DNA of 64,000 bases from Pseudomonas marginalis (lineage in GTDB: Bacteria > Pseudomonadota > Gammaproteobacteria > Pseudomonadales > Pseudomonadaceae): NCBI RefSeq assembly GCF_024169655.1, contig NZ_JALJWV010000001.1:5190001-5254000 (forward strand), read 5' to 3'. Position numbers and translations under genes: made by a program. How positions within the stretch are numbered: position 1 is the first letter of the stretch; each line of letters begins with the position of its first letter. The notes beneath the pieces were generated by a model. It was not told where the DNA came from, did not search any database, and saw nothing but the letters and a program-made list of their open reading frames with translations. Shown one piece after another: positions 50,569 to 59,527 of this stretch.

Positions 50569-51465
50569 ATGCACTTTGACCTGATCGACCTGCGCCTCTA
50601 CCTGCACATCCTCGACGCCGGCAACATCACCGCCGGCGCCAGCCGCAGCCACTTGTCCCTGGCCGCCGCCAGCGCGCGCATCCGCGCGATGGAGGCCGCG
50701 CTGGGCGTCGAATGCCTCGAACGCGGCCGCCGTGGCGTCACGCCCACGCCCGCTGGCCAGGCCCTGGCCCGTCATGCCCGGCTGTTGCTGCAACAGGCCG
50801 AGCACCTGCAACAGGACCTGGCGGAGTACGCCAACGGCGTCAAAGGCCAGGTGCGCCTGTTGTGCAACACCACCGCCCTCAGCGAATACTTGCCAGAACT
50901 GCTGGCGGATTTTCTGCGCGAACACCCCAACCTCGATATCGACCTGCAGGAACTGCCCAGCCTGCGCATCACCCAGGCCTTGCGCCAGGGCACCGCAGAC
51001 CTGGGGATCATCTCCGACGCGGTGGACACCCACGGCTTGCAAACCCTGGCGTTTCGCGACGATCCGCTGGTGCTGATCATGCCGCTGGAGCATCCGTTGG
51101 CGGCAAGTACGGTGAGCTTTATCGACAGCCTGCATTACGACTATGTGGGCCTGGCCGCCCACAGTGCGTTGGCGGTGTACCTGGAAGAACAGGCGTTGCA
51201 CGCGGGGTTTCGCTTGCAAACGCGGATCCGGGCCGAGGGCTTTGATGGGGTGATGCGCATGGTCGCACGCGGCGCGGGCCTGGGGATCGTGCCCCAGGCG
51301 GCGCTGGCGCGTTGGCCGTTGGAGCAGCGCTTCAAGGCCCAACCGTTGCGAGAAGCTTGGGCCTGTCGAACGCTGCTGTTATGCGCGCGCTCGTTCGAAC
51401 AACTGCCGGGTTATGCCAGGGCCTTGCTCGACGCCTTGGCCCTGCCCTTGCGGAAAAACCCGTAA
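50569..51465 (+). CDS. LysR family regulator, divergent from TauE permease
   Basis: The 298-residue protein has a standard LysR helix-turn-helix (MHFDLIDLRLYLHILDAGNI and LSLAAASARIRAMEAAL) and effector domain. AAAGGAAATC precedes the start at 50569. It is divergent from the TauE-type permease gene. The 3' end overlaps the convergent amino-acid permease gene by 55 bases, an unusually long overlap for two well-supported genes. Confidence 0.9.
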   Translation: MHFDLIDLRLYLHILDAGNITAGASRSHLSLAAASARIRAMEAALGVECLERGRRGVTPTPAGQALARHARLLLQQAEHLQQDLAEYANGVKGQVRLLCNTTALSEYLPELLADFLREHPNLDIDLQELPSLRITQALRQGTADLGIISDAVDTHGLQTLAFRDDPLVLIMPLEHPLAASTVSFIDSLHYDYVGLAAHSALAVYLEEQALHAGFRLQTRIRAEGFDGVMRMVARGAGLGIVPQAALARWPLEQRFKAQPLREAWACRTLLLCARSFEQLPGYARALLDALALPLRKNP

Positions 51466-52817
51466 TACACCGCCGACAGAATCAGCAGGAACGGCACGCC
51501 GAACACCAGGGTCATCTTGAACGCGTCGGTGAAATACGTGGTGATCATCACCGCGCCCATCAGCACCAGGCCCAGCAGCGTGCTGTAGGGAAACAGGCGC
51601 AGTTGGAACGACAACGTCGCCCCGCCATGACGCTTGCGATAACGGCGGAAGAACAGGTGCGTCAGGAAGATCATGAACCAGGTGAAGATCGCGCCGAACA
51701 TCGAGATCGCCATCATCAGCGTGAACGAGCTTTCCGGGTAGACCACGTTAAGCAAGGTCGCCAGAGCGATGCCCGAGCTGGACAGCAACAAGGCGTTCAG
51801 CGGGATGCCGCTCTTGCTCAACGCGCCCATGGACGTGGGCGCAAAGCCGGCGCGGGACAGGCTGAACATCATGCGCGTGGTGATGTAGAGCTGGCTGTTC
51901 ATCGCCGACAGCGCCGCGATCAGAATCACGAAATTCATCACCCCGGTGGCGCCGGGAATGCCGAGGGTCTGCATCACCGTGACGAACGGGCTCTGGGCCT
52001 GCCCGGCCTGGTTCCACGGCACGATGGCCAACATCAGCGCCAGGGTCAGCAGGTAAAACACCACCAGGCGCACGATGGTCGCGCGAAAGGCCCTCTTCAC
52101 CGCCTGCTCCGGGTCGGCCGCTTCACCGGCCGCCACGGCGATCATCTCCACGCTCAGGTAGCTGAAAATCGACACGATCACCGCGATCCACATGCCGCTC
52201 AAGCCATGCGGGAAAAAGCCGTCGTGGGCCGTGTAGTTCTGCACGCCGTACTGCGGGTTGCCGGAGCCGAACACCACGTACACCGCGAGGAGGATGAAGC
52301 CGACGATGGCGCTGATCTTGATCGTCGAGAACCAGTATTCGAAGCTGCCGAAGGTTTTCACGCTGATGGCATTGAGCAGGATCAGCACGCTGGAAAACGA
52401 CACGATCCACACCCACTCCGGCACGTTGGCGAACCAGTACTTCATGTACATCGCCACCGCCGTGACCTCGGCGCCCACCGCCAGCACAATCGCCGCCCAA
52501 TAGGCATAGCGCACCAGAAACCCGGCCAGCGGGCTGATGTAGAACTCGGCGTAGGCACCGAAAGAGCCGGAGGTGGAATGGGCCACCGTCATCTCCGCCA
52601 GGCAGCCCATCAGCAGCAAGGTGATCAACGCACCGATGGCGTAACTCACCAGCACGCTGGGCCCGGCATAGCCGATGGCATAGGCGCTACCCATGAACAG
52701 CCCGGTGCCGATGGCGCCACCGATGGCGATCATGCTCATCTGGCCGGAAGTGAGCTGGCGCCTCAGGCCCAGTTCGCGGTGGGTGATTTCTGCAAAGCCG
52801 TCGTTTGGCGTGGTCAC
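51411..52817 (-). CDS. APC family amino-acid permease
   Basis: This 468-residue permease has about 12 helices. It opens with a cytoplasmic tail and the AAT-type motif SMIAIGGAIGTGLFMGSA, with the conserved EMTVAHSTSGSFGAYAE that follows. A GTG at 52817 with AGGGG upstream is the start. It sits upstream of kynU on the same strand, separated by two REPINs. Transport of tryptophan, kynurenine or a related aromatic amino acid is plausible by context only. Confidence 0.88.
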   Translation of the reverse strand: MTTPNDGFAEITHRELGLRRQLTSGQMSMIAIGGAIGTGLFMGSAYAIGYAGPSVLVSYAIGALITLLLMGCLAEMTVAHSTSGSFGAYAEFYISPLAGFLVRYAYWAAIVLAVGAEVTAVAMYMKYWFANVPEWVWIVSFSSVLILLNAISVKTFGSFEYWFSTIKISAIVGFILLAVYVVFGSGNPQYGVQNYTAHDGFFPHGLSGMWIAVIVSIFSYLSVEMIAVAAGEAADPEQAVKRAFRATIVRLVVFYLLTLALMLAIVPWNQAGQAQSPFVTVMQTLGIPGATGVMNFVILIAALSAMNSQLYITTRMMFSLSRAGFAPTSMGALSKSGIPLNALLLSSSGIALATLLNVVYPESSFTLMMAISMFGAIFTWFMIFLTHLFFRRYRKRHGGATLSFQLRLFPYSTLLGLVLMGAVMITTYFTDAFKMTLVFGVPFLLILSAVYYGFFRKGRAKASSKALA

Positions 52818-52870
52818 GTGGTGTGCCCCTTATTGTTGTGATTGCACGATTTGTCTGTTGCCACAGATCC

Positions 52871-52965
52871 CCTGTGGAGGGGGGCTTGTTTGTGATAGCA
52901 GTCTTTCAGTTGATGCCTGGGTGACTGATCCGCCGCCATCGGGGGCAAGCCCCCTCCCACATGGG
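52871..52965. repeat. REPIN (decayed left arm)
   Basis: The right arm GGGGGCAAGCCCCCTCCCAC is intact. The left arm GTGGAGGGGGGCTTGTTTGTG is mutated. Confidence 0.8.
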
Positions 52966-53004
52966 GTCTGCGGTGTTCATCCATTGTGTGTCTGACGCAG
53001 GCTC

Positions 53005-53098
53005 AGTGTGGGAGGGGGCTTGCCCCCGATGGCGGTGTGTCGGTCGCCGGATTCGCACGCTGATACAACGCTATCGGGAGCAAGCGCCCTCCCGCCAT
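53005..53098. repeat. REPIN (second of a tandem pair)
   Basis: An intact left arm GTGTGGGAGGGGGCTTGCCCC and a mutated right arm GGGAGCAAGCGCCCTCCCG. It starts 40 bases after the previous REPIN, so the two form a BIME-like cluster between the permease gene and kynU. Confidence 0.85.
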
Positions 53099-53114
53099 GG
53101 TTGTCTGCGTTTAT

Positions 53115-54365
53115 TCAAGTGACGCTGTTGCGGACTTTGAATTGCGCCTGGTCCCAGGTGCGGTTGTCGAGGATGTCGCCGAGGATTTCCACGGCGTCCC
53201 ACACCTCGCTGAAACTGGTGTACAGCGGCGTAAAACCAAAGCGCATGATGCGCGGCTCGCGGTAGTCGCCGATCACTCCACGGGCAATCAGCGCCTGGAT
53301 TACCGCGTAGCCTTCAGGGTGCTCAAAGCTCACATGGCTGCCGCGTCTGGCGTGCTCACGCGGGGTGATCAACACCAGGCCGTGGGCGGCGCAACGGGCT
53401 TCGACGCACGCGATAAACAGGTCGGTCAAGGCCAGGGATTTACCGCGCAGGCTGGCCATGTCGGTCTGTTCGAAAATCTCCAGGCCGCATTCCACCATGG
53501 CCAGCGAGGTGATCGGCTGGGTGCCGCACAGGTAACGGGCGATGCCGGCGCTCGGCGCATAGCTCGACTCCATGGCGAACTGCCGGGTATGCCCGAACCA
53601 GCCCGACAACGGCTGGCGCACCACGTCCACCAGCGCGGGGTTAACCCACACGAACGCCTGGGAGCCGGGGCCGCCGTTGAGGTATTTGTAAGTGCAGCCG
53701 ATCGCGTAATCGGCGCCGGCCCGATGCAGGTCGATGGGTACCGCGCCCGCCGAATGCGCCAGGTCCCAGAGGCTCAGGGCGCCGCACTCGTGGCTTAACG
53801 TGGTGAGCGCCTGCATGTCGTACAGGTAGCCGGTCTTGTAGTTGACGTGGGTGAGCATCACCACCGCCACGTCCTGATCGATGGCCTGGGGCAGTTCGTC
53901 CGGGCTGTTGACCAGCCGCAGGGAATAGCCCTGTTGCAGCAGTTCGGCGAGGCCCTCGGCGATGTATAGGTCGGTGGGGAAGTTACTCGCTTCACTGACG
54001 ATCACCTTGCGCTGCGGCTGGCGTTGGCGCTGCACGCTCAACGCGGCGCTGAGCACCTTGAACAGGTTGATCGAGGTGGTATCGGTGATTACCACTTCGC
54101 CGTCGCCCGCACCGATCAACGGCGCCAGGCGATTGCCCAGGCGTTGGGACAAATCCGCCCAACCCGCGCTGTTCCAACTGCGAATCAGGCCATTGCCCCA
54201 CTCCTCGGCGATCACCTGCTGCGCCCGCGCAAGCGCTGCCACCGGACGCGCCCCGAGGGAGTTGCCGTCGAGGTAGATCACCCCCTGCGGCAAGGCGAAC
54301 TGGTGACGCAGCGGCGCCAACCGATCCTGGTCGTCAAGGGCTTGGCAATGGCTTCGAGTGATCAT
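53115..54365 (-). CDS. kynU: Kynureninase
   Basis: KynU splits kynurenine into anthranilate and alanine with pyridoxal phosphate. The 416-residue protein has the fold type I features GNSLGARP at the N-terminus and WDLAHSAGAVPIDLHRAGADYAIGCTYKYLNGGPG, seen in parts, with the PLP lysine in YKYLNGGPG. It lies divergent from an Lrp-type gene, the KynR layout of P. aeruginosa. kynB (formamidase) is not beside it here. The product feeds antABC 6 kb away. Confidence 0.95.
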   Translation of the reverse strand: MITRSHCQALDDQDRLAPLRHQFALPQGVIYLDGNSLGARPVAALARAQQVIAEEWGNGLIRSWNSAGWADLSQRLGNRLAPLIGAGDGEVVITDTTSINLFKVLSAALSVQRQRQPQRKVIVSEASNFPTDLYIAEGLAELLQQGYSLRLVNSPDELPQAIDQDVAVVMLTHVNYKTGYLYDMQALTTLSHECGALSLWDLAHSAGAVPIDLHRAGADYAIGCTYKYLNGGPGSQAFVWVNPALVDVVRQPLSGWFGHTRQFAMESSYAPSAGIARYLCGTQPITSLAMVECGLEIFEQTDMASLRGKSLALTDLFIACVEARCAAHGLVLITPREHARRGSHVSFEHPEGYAVIQALIARGVIGDYREPRIMRFGFTPLYTSFSEVWDAVEILGDILDNRTWDQAQFKVRNSVT

Positions 54366-54509
54366 GGGCTGTCCTGATTTTTATAAGGGAATATGCAGCA
54401 AATAATGAACGAGGTTTTAGAGAATTTTCGTGCAAAGTGGTGGGCAACAGGCTAATTAAGCTGTAGGAAATTCGAAGTTCAACCGAAAAAACGCGGATTT
54501 ATTCTAAGC

Positions 54510-54983
54510 ATGATTCTCGACGCCACCGACCTGCGCCTCCTGCACTTCCTGCAACAGGACGGCCGTATCAGCAACCAGGAACTCGCGGAAAAAGTCGCGC
54601 TGTCGCCCTCCGCCTGCCTACGCCGTCTGCGCCTGCTGGAAAGCGAAGGCATCATCAGCGGCTATCGCGCAGTGTTGAATGCCGAGCAGTTGGGGATCGA
54701 GCTGGAAGCCATCGTCCACCTGTCATTGCGCCAGGACGTGGAGGATTGGCATGAGAGGTTTATCCAGAAGGTGCAAGGCTGGCCGGAAGTGGCCAGCGCT
54801 TACGTGATTACCGGCGCCAGCAACTATGTGCTGCGGGTGCAGGCGCGCAACCTCAAGCACTTTTCGGACTTCATCGTGAACCACCTGAACCGCACGGCGG
54901 GGGTGATGGATATCCGTTCGGAGATTGTGTTGCAGAAGATCAAGGATCGCGACGAAGTGTTGGATCTGGTGCTGCGCAAATAG
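54510..54983 (+). CDS. kynR: Lrp/AsnC family regulator (KynR-type)
   Basis: The 157-residue protein has an N-terminal helix-turn-helix (ISNQELAEKVALSPSACLRRL) and a C-terminal RAM ligand-binding domain. It is divergent from kynU. In P. aeruginosa an Lrp-type protein called KynR controls kyn genes in response to kynurenine. The gene name is assigned from context. Confidence 0.87.
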   Translation: MILDATDLRLLHFLQQDGRISNQELAEKVALSPSACLRRLRLLESEGIISGYRAVLNAEQLGIELEAIVHLSLRQDVEDWHERFIQKVQGWPEVASAYVITGASNYVLRVQARNLKHFSDFIVNHLNRTAGVMDIRSEIVLQKIKDRDEVLDLVLRK

Positions 54984-55002
54984 CCGCAGCACCATCGGTC
55001 AA

Positions 55003-55099
55003 CAAATGTGGGAGGGGGCTTGCCCCCGATAGCAGTGTGTCAGTCACTTAAATGTTTACTGATCCGCCGCTATCGGGAGCAAGCTCCCTCCCACATTTG
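55003..55099. repeat. REPIN (inverted REP pair)
   Basis: CAAATGTGGGAGGGGGCTTG and the inverse GAGCAAGCTCCCTCCCACATTTG flank a spacer with GATAGCAG / CGCTATC ends. It lies between convergent kynR and catA. Confidence 0.88.
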
Positions 55100-55109
55100 A
55101 CCGTGTTGA

Positions 55110-56039
55110 TCAATCTTCCAATGCACGGACCCGCTGCATGCGCTGTTGCTCTACCGGCGCAGCGGCGAGCTGCACCTCAAAGTCAAAATCAATCTGCGCA
55201 AAACGCCCTTCCACACCCAGTTCCCGCGCCAGTTGCTGATCGTCACTGAAGCGAATTTCGGCAATCAATTCATCCCGTGTCGCGTAGGCAAAATCATCGT
55301 GCAGGTACGGGTCGTCCGACAGGTTGATCTGCGTGGTCAGGTGCCGATGCCCCGGTGCCGAGATGAAGAAGTGAATATGCGCCGGGCGCTGCCCGTGGCG
55401 TCCCAGTTGATCGAGCAACTGCTGGGTCGGCCCGGTCGGCGGGCAGCCATAGCCCGACGGCACGATGCTGCGAAAACGGAAGTTGCCGTGGGCGTCGGTC
55501 TCGATGCGGCGGCGCAGGTTGAATTCCGACTGCGCGGTGTCGAACCAGGAGTAAGTGCCGCCGGTATTGGCCTGCCACACATCGACAATCGCCCCGGCCA
55601 CCGGTTTGCCCTGCGTGTCCCGTACCTGACCGCGCATGAACAGCGGCACGCCCGGGTCCTGGCCGTCATCCAGGCGCGCTTCGTATTTCGACAATGGCGC
55701 CCCCGCCACATACAGCGGGCCTTCGATGGTGCGCGGGGTGCCGCCGGTTTTGCCGGCCTCTTCGTCGGCGGCATCCATCAACAGGTCCAGGTAATGCTCC
55801 AGGCCGAGCCCGGCGGCGAGCAAACCGGCTTCCTGGTGTTTACCCAATTCGTTGAGGTAGTTGACCGCCGCCCAGAACTCTTCGGGGGTGACTTCCAGGT
55901 CTTCGATGATGTTCACCGTGTCCCGCAGGATTCGGTAGATCAGCGTCTTGGTGCGCGGGTTGCCGCTTTCGCTGCGGTTGCCGCTGGCTTCTTCGAGAAA
56001 CTGTTGGGCGTGGGCAGTCTGGGACAGTCGGATGGACAT
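55110..56039 (-). CDS. catA: Catechol 1,2-dioxygenase
   Basis: This intradiol dioxygenase opens the catechol ring to cis,cis-muconate using ferric iron. The 309-residue protein has the N-terminal dimerisation helices and the conserved catalytic half with DVWQANTGGTYSWFD, the ligand tyrosine in IVPSGYGCP, and HIHFFISAPGH. The start at 56039 (MSIRLSQTAHAQ) is typical. It is the last gene of the catB-catC-catA operon. Confidence 0.95.
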   Translation of the reverse strand: MSIRLSQTAHAQQFLEEASGNRSESGNPRTKTLIYRILRDTVNIIEDLEVTPEEFWAAVNYLNELGKHQEAGLLAAGLGLEHYLDLLMDAADEEAGKTGGTPRTIEGPLYVAGAPLSKYEARLDDGQDPGVPLFMRGQVRDTQGKPVAGAIVDVWQANTGGTYSWFDTAQSEFNLRRRIETDAHGNFRFRSIVPSGYGCPPTGPTQQLLDQLGRHGQRPAHIHFFISAPGHRHLTTQINLSDDPYLHDDFAYATRDELIAEIRFSDDQQLARELGVEGRFAQIDFDFEVQLAAAPVEQQRMQRVRALED

Positions 56040-56080
56040 GGTGCAATCCTCATCTTGTAATTATTCGGGATAAAACAGGC

Positions 56081-56371
56081 TCAACGGTCGTCCGCGTGGA
56101 TCGACGACGGGTGCCGGCACAGCGCATTCACTTCGATGGCCATGTAGGGATAAAGCGGCAATTGCATCAGCAGGTCGTGCAGTTCCTGCACGCTGTCGAC
56201 ATCGAACACGCTGTAGTTGGCGTAAAGCCCGGCGATGCGCCACAGATGACGCCATTTGCCCTCTTGCTGCAGGCGCTGCGCCAGGGCTTTTTCTTCGGCC
56301 TTGAGGTTGGCGGCGCGTTCGGGGTTCATGTCGACGGGCAGGTTCACGCTCATTTTTACGTGGAACAACAT
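56081..56371 (-). CDS. catC: Muconolactone delta-isomerase
   Basis: The 96-residue protein begins MLFHVKMSVNLPVDMNPERA, the family start, and has the CatC core seen in WRIAGLYANYSVFDV and LPLYPYMAIEVNAL. It converts muconolactone to 3-oxoadipate enol-lactone. It lies 12 bases after catB and 41 before catA. Confidence 0.95.
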   Translation of the reverse strand: MLFHVKMSVNLPVDMNPERAANLKAEEKALAQRLQQEGKWRHLWRIAGLYANYSVFDVDSVQELHDLLMQLPLYPYMAIEVNALCRHPSSIHADDR

Positions 56372-56383
56372 GGCAGACGCCTC

Positions 56384-57511
56384 TTAGTGGTTGTCACGCC
56401 GGAAGAATGCCAGGCGCTCTTCGTCGATGGTCAGGCCCAGGCCCGGTGCGGTGCCGACATGCAGGTGGAAATCGCGGTACACCAGCGGCTCGGTGAGGAT
56501 GTCTTCGGTGAGCAGCAGCGGGCCGAACAGCTCGGTGCCCCACGCCAGGGTGTCCAGGGTGAGAAACGCATGGGCCGAGGCCAGGGTGCCGATGCCGCCT
56601 TCGAGCATGGTGCCGCCGTACAGGCCGATCCCAGCCGCTTCGGCAATCGCGGCGGTGCGCAACACCGCGCGCGGGCCGCCGTTCTTGGCGATCTTGAGGG
56701 CAAACACCGAAGCCGCGCCTTCGCGGGCCAGGTTGAAGGCGTCCTCGACACATTCGATGGATTCGTCGGCCATGATCGGCGCCGGGCTCGACCGGTTAAG
56801 CCGGGCCATGCCTGCGCGGTTGTTGCGCGAGATCGGCTGTTCGATCAGGTCGATAGCGTTGTCGCCGAGCACCTTGCAGGCGCGCAGGGCGACGGCTTCA
56901 TCCCAGGCCTGGTTGACGTCGACGCGCACGCTGGCGCGCTCGCCCAGGGCTTTTTTGATCGCGATCACATGGGCCAGGTCGGCACTGACCTCACCGGCAC
57001 CGATCTTCAATTTGAAGACGCGGTGACGGCGCAGGTCGAGCATCTTCTCGGCTTCGGCAATGTCCTGCTCGGTGTTGCCGCTGGCCAGGGTCCAGGCCAC
57101 CGGCAACGCGTCGCGCACGCGGCCGCCGAGCAGTTCGCTGACCGGCAGGTTCAGGCGTTTGCCCAGCGCGTCGAGCAAGGCGCTTTCGACGGCGGACTTG
57201 GCGAACGTATTGCCGCGAATGCTGCGTGCCAGGCGCAACATGGCGGCATTGATGTTGTTCGCGTCCTGGCCGATCAGCAGCGGGGCGAAGTGGCGGTCGA
57301 TGTTGATTTTGATGCTGTCGGGGCTTTCGTTGCCGTAGCTCAGACCGCCGATGGTGGTGGCTTCGCCGATGCCTTCGATACCGTCGGCGCAGCGCAGGCG
57401 GATGATCACCAGGGTCTGGTTTTGCATCGTGTGCATCGCCAGCTTGTGCGGGCGGATGGTGGGGAGGTCGACGATGATGGTCTCGATCGACTCGATGGCG
57501 CAAATCGGCAT
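56384..57511 (-). CDS. catB: Muconate cycloisomerase
   Basis: This enolase-superfamily enzyme turns cis,cis-muconate into muconolactone. The 375 residues contain the KLKIG catalytic lysine motif and the metal-ligand segments VDVNQAWDE, LIEQPI and IMADESIE, as in P. putida CatB. The start at 57511 is inside a longer frame and was chosen as the domain start (MPICAIESIETI). It is first in the catBCA operon and is controlled by the divergent catR through operators at 57574-57612. Confidence 0.95.
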   Translation of the reverse strand: MPICAIESIETIIVDLPTIRPHKLAMHTMQNQTLVIIRLRCADGIEGIGEATTIGGLSYGNESPDSIKINIDRHFAPLLIGQDANNINAAMLRLARSIRGNTFAKSAVESALLDALGKRLNLPVSELLGGRVRDALPVAWTLASGNTEQDIAEAEKMLDLRRHRVFKLKIGAGEVSADLAHVIAIKKALGERASVRVDVNQAWDEAVALRACKVLGDNAIDLIEQPISRNNRAGMARLNRSSPAPIMADESIECVEDAFNLAREGAASVFALKIAKNGGPRAVLRTAAIAEAAGIGLYGGTMLEGGIGTLASAHAFLTLDTLAWGTELFGPLLLTEDILTEPLVYRDFHLHVGTAPGLGLTIDEERLAFFRRDNH

Positions 57512-57573
57512 GGCTATACCCGTTGGGTTCTTTATAGATTTGAGCCGATTCTGTGCCGCATTTTTCCTGGCTT

Positions 57574-57588
57574 CCAATATAGAATTGG
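57574..57588. promoter_or_regulatory. Second inverted repeat in the catB-catR interval
   Basis: CCAAT, five bases and ATTGG form a 5-5-5 inverted repeat, 10 bases from the CatR-type operator. It may be a second activation site near the catB promoter. Confidence 0.45.
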
Positions 57589-57597
57589 TCTCGCACA

Positions 57598-57612
57598 ATA
57601 CCTTCAAGGTAT
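57598..57612. promoter_or_regulatory. CatR operator
   Basis: ATACCTTCAAGGTAT is a perfect 7-1-7 palindrome and matches ATAC-N7-GTAT, the consensus for CatR/BenM/CatM regulators. It stands 14 bases upstream of catR and about 90 from catB. Confidence 0.8.
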
Positions 57613-57625
57613 CAAAGGAGCTGTC

Positions 57626-58501
57626 ATGGAACTGCGACATCTGCGCTATTTCCAGGTGCTGGGCGAAACCCTCAACTTCACCCGCGCCGCCGAACGCCTG
57701 CACATCGCCCAGCCGCCGTTGAGCCGGCAGATCCAGCAATTGGAGGATGAATTGGGCGTGATACTGCTGGAGCGCGGCCGCCCGCTGCGGCTGACCGAGG
57801 CCGGGCGGTTTTTCTATGAGCACGCCAACGTGCTGCTGGAGCAGTTGGGCAAGGTCTGCGACACCACCCGGCGTATCGGCCAGGGCGAGAAGACCTGGCT
57901 GGGCATCGGCTTTGCGCCGTCGACCTTGTATGGCGTGCTGCCCGAGCTGATTCGGCGGCTGCGCAACCATGAAGCGCTGGAGCTGGAGCTGGGGCTGTCG
58001 GAAATGACCACCTTGCAACAAGTCGAAGCGCTCAAGGCCGGGCGCATTGATGTGGGCTTCGGGCGGATTCGCATCGATGACCCGGCCATCGTCCAGCGCG
58101 TGCTGGTGGAGGATCGCCTGGTCGCGGTGCTGCCCGCCGGTCACGCCTTGCTGAACGCGCCCGCCACCCTCGCCCAATTGGCCGCCGAGCCGTTTGTGCT
58201 GTACCCCGGCAACCCGCGTCCCAGTTATGCCGACCATGTGATCGCGCTGTTCGACGCCCACGGTTTGAGCCTCAAGGTGGCGCAATGGACCAACGAGCTG
58301 CAGACCGCCATCGGCCTGGTCGGCGCGGGCATGGGCGTGACGCTGGTGCCGGCGTCGGTGCAGGTGCTGCATCGCGCGGACATCGGCTACACGCCGGTGG
58401 TGGAAGCCACCGCGACCTCGCCGATTATTCTCAGCCGGCGGGTGAATGATCAGTCGCCGGGGCTGAATCATTGTTTGCAGTTGGTTGAAGAACTGATCTG
58501 A
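57626..58501 (+). CDS. catR: LysR family activator of catBCA
   Basis: The 291-residue protein has the LysR helix-turn-helix (MELRHLRYFQVLGETLNFT and AQPPLSRQIQQLEDEL) and effector domain. CatR proteins respond to cis,cis-muconate and activate catBCA. It is divergent from catB with a perfect operator in between. AAAGGAGC precedes the start at 57626. Confidence 0.93.
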   Translation: MELRHLRYFQVLGETLNFTRAAERLHIAQPPLSRQIQQLEDELGVILLERGRPLRLTEAGRFFYEHANVLLEQLGKVCDTTRRIGQGEKTWLGIGFAPSTLYGVLPELIRRLRNHEALELELGLSEMTTLQQVEALKAGRIDVGFGRIRIDDPAIVQRVLVEDRLVAVLPAGHALLNAPATLAQLAAEPFVLYPGNPRPSYADHVIALFDAHGLSLKVAQWTNELQTAIGLVGAGMGVTLVPASVQVLHRADIGYTPVVEATATSPIILSRRVNDQSPGLNHCLQLVEELI

Positions 58502-58534
58502 AATCTCCCAGGCACATTTGATCTGCGGTGTTTT

Positions 58535-59527
58535 TTAGACAGTGCGCAGGCGGTTGCGCTGCAAGGTCTGGCTCGGCGACTCATCGAACAGCTTGCGATA
58601 CTCCACCGAGAACCGCCCCAGGTGCGTAAACCCCCAACCCAGGGCAATCTCGGAGATGGTGCGGGTGGAGCCGTGTTCGAGGATCTCCTGGCGCACCGCC
58701 CCCAGCCGATACTTTTTCAGGTAAGCCATCGGCGACAGCGCGAAGTATTTACGAAACGCATCGAACAGCTTGAACCGCGAGACCCCGGCGGCGGCTTCCA
58801 GGTCTTCCAGATGCACCGCTTCGCGGGCGTTGTCGTGAATGTACTGGCGGGCGCGGATCAAGTAGTGCGGCAGTTTCACGCCGAGTACGTCGCGCAGTTC
58901 CTCTGAATAATTATTCGGCTGGGCAAGGATCAGGCCCTTGATCAACGAGCTTTCCAGGTCGCGGGTAAACGCCGCCTGCTCGTACAACTCGCTGCTGCGC
59001 GCAAGCTCTGCGATGAAATAACGCGCCATGCGCCACCACGAGGCCGGGGCGCCGTCCACTGCATCCATCACCGATTCAAAACGCAGCGGCGCCTCAATCG
59101 GCCGTTGCAGCAGCCCTTCCAGCGACTCGTTCATCGCCGCGCGGGTAATCACCACCTGCAACTTGCGGCAATCGCCGGAAATCGCCAGCACCTGGTGCTC
59201 GTTGGGCGAGATGATCACGCCTTGATCGCGGTTGGAACTCAGGCGCTCGCCGTTCTTGCTCAACTCCTGCTCGCCCACCAGCGGCAGGCTCAGGCTGTAG
59301 CTGCTGAAGTGCTCGGCGTCCTCGATGTCGATGGTCACGTCGGTGCCGTATTCGATCACGCCCAGGGTGGTGGCGCGGGACTTGAACACGTTGGCGCTGT
59401 GATGGAAACGCAGGCGCTCGGGCGTGGCCGTCTCCAGGCGGTGCGGCCCGCAGATGCCGGACATCCAGCTGCGGGCGCCCTCCAGGTCGAAGCGTTCGAT
59501 ACGGATATCGCGTGTATGGCTACTCAT
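58535..59527 (-). CDS. antR: AraC/XylS family activator of antABC
   Basis: The 330-residue protein has an N-terminal sensing region and a C-terminal AraC/XylS domain with VHLEDLEAAAGVSRFKLFDAF and the second helix unit RTISEIALGWGFTHLGRFSVEYRK. In P. aeruginosa the same order, catR-antR-antABC, identifies this as AntR, which is activated by anthranilate and drives antA. Benzoate-responsive BenR is a close relative, but the dioxygenase downstream is the anthranilate type. antA is divergent at 312 bases. Confidence 0.88.
   Translation of the reverse strand: MSSHTRDIRIERFDLEGARSWMSGICGPHRLETATPERLRFHHSANVFKSRATTLGVIEYGTDVTIDIEDAEHFSSYSLSLPLVGEQELSKNGERLSSNRDQGVIISPNEHQVLAISGDCRKLQVVITRAAMNESLEGLLQRPIEAPLRFESVMDAVDGAPASWWRMARYFIAELARSSELYEQAAFTRDLESSLIKGLILAQPNNYSEELRDVLGVKLPHYLIRARQYIHDNAREAVHLEDLEAAAGVSRFKLFDAFRKYFALSPMAYLKKYRLGAVRQEILEHGSTRTISEIALGWGFTHLGRFSVEYRKLFDESPSQTLQRNRLRTV

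Noticed and set aside
56384..58471. A single 695-codon minus-strand frame through catB and catR
   Set aside because: Only the part from 57511 down is CatB. The rest is the mirror of catR, so the frame is accidental.
56096..58501. An 801-codon plus-strand frame ending in catR
   Set aside because: Only the last 291 codons are CatR. The upstream part mirrors catB and catC.
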